Source: Flavobacteriales bacterium (GTDB lineage: Bacteria > Bacteroidota > Bacteroidia > Flavobacteriales > UBA7430). Taken from it: a stretch of 6,201 nt of DNA. The stretch is from contig NYWQ01000094.1 of assembly GCA_002685115.1 (NCBI GenBank), positions 1-6,201 on the forward strand, given 5' to 3'. The notes beneath the pieces were generated by a model that saw only the letters and a program-made list of their open reading frames with translations, was not told the origin of the DNA and ran no database searches. How positions within the stretch are numbered: position 1 is the stretch's first letter; each line of letters begins with the position of its first letter. The position numbers were made by a program, and so were the translations under genes. Positions 6,148 through 6,201 of the stretch are shown here, piece after piece.

Positions 6148-6201
6148 TTGCACAGGCTTTTATTACTTATTTTATGCATTCCACTAGCTTCTCAGGAGCT
6201 A
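6148..6201 (+). CDS. Possible start of an exported protein (3' truncated by window edge)
   Basis: Nine bases after the receptor stop, a TTG opens a frame that runs to the window end and would read MHRLLLLILCIPLASQEL. This looks like a signal peptide: a basic residue, a run of leucine and isoleucine, then a small-residue cleavage region (PLAS). The frame is the same as the receptor's, beyond its TAA, and no ATG precedes the hydrophobic run. No Shine-Dalgarno sequence is visible, so the start (TTG, or a rarer codon at 6139) is uncertain. If real, it is probably co-transcribed with the receptor. Only 18 codons are visible, so the identity is unknown. Confidence 0.4.
   Translation, partial: MHRLLLLILCIPLASQEL

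Noticed and set aside
6141..6160. Hairpin-like AAAACCT/AGGCTTTT after the receptor gene as a terminator
   Set aside because: The stem has only three G/C-containing pairs plus a bulge, with no clean U-run after it, and it overlaps the probable start of the next gene.
1..6201. CRISPR array, tRNA/rRNA genes, insertion sequences or integrase sites
   Set aside because: No regularly spaced repeats, cloverleaf-like sequences, transposase-like reading frames or terminal repeats were seen on either strand.

Overview
The window is an AT-rich stretch (roughly one third G+C by eye) of a bacterial chromosome. It is gene-dense, with very short intergenic gaps. Three things point to a marine gammaproteobacterium of the SAR86 type: the low G+C, a large TonB-dependent receptor of the 'EEIVVTA' style, and a LexA operator of the gamma/betaproteobacterial form (CTGT-N8-ACAG, not the alphaproteobacterial GTTC-N7-GTTC). 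The lineage is an inference; no marker gene is present.

Layout. Positions 1-216 hold the C-terminal part of a winged-helix (MarR-like) regulator. Three plus-strand genes follow with gaps of only 4 to 17 bases: a five-helix MASE1-like membrane protein (234-836), a VOC/glyoxalase-fold protein (841-1251) and a single-domain cupin (1263-1793). These four look like one transcription unit. Immediately after the cupin stop lies a compact promoter (1797-1825) whose 17-bp spacer is filled by a near-ideal LexA box (1803-1820). It drives a 77-residue protein of unknown family (1832-2065) that ends exactly in QLAMF, a sequence resembling the beta sliding-clamp binding pentapeptide. This gene converges on, and overlaps by 4 bases, an NAD(P)-dependent aldehyde dehydrogenase on the minus strand (2062-3477). 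A 165-bp divergent intergenic region (3478-3642) carries a long imperfect dyad (3530-3566) with an extended -10 promoter in its right arm. From there a complete outer-membrane TonB-dependent receptor is read rightward (3643-6138). The last 63 bases seem to hold the beginning of another exported protein.

Working together. The VOC protein, cupin, aldehyde dehydrogenase and TonB-dependent receptor would fit uptake and oxidation of a small organic substrate, with the MarR-like protein as a possible regulator. The substrate cannot be read from the sequence. The LexA-controlled small gene is functionally separate from these neighbours and is the most interesting item: a candidate undescribed SOS effector that may act at the replication clamp.
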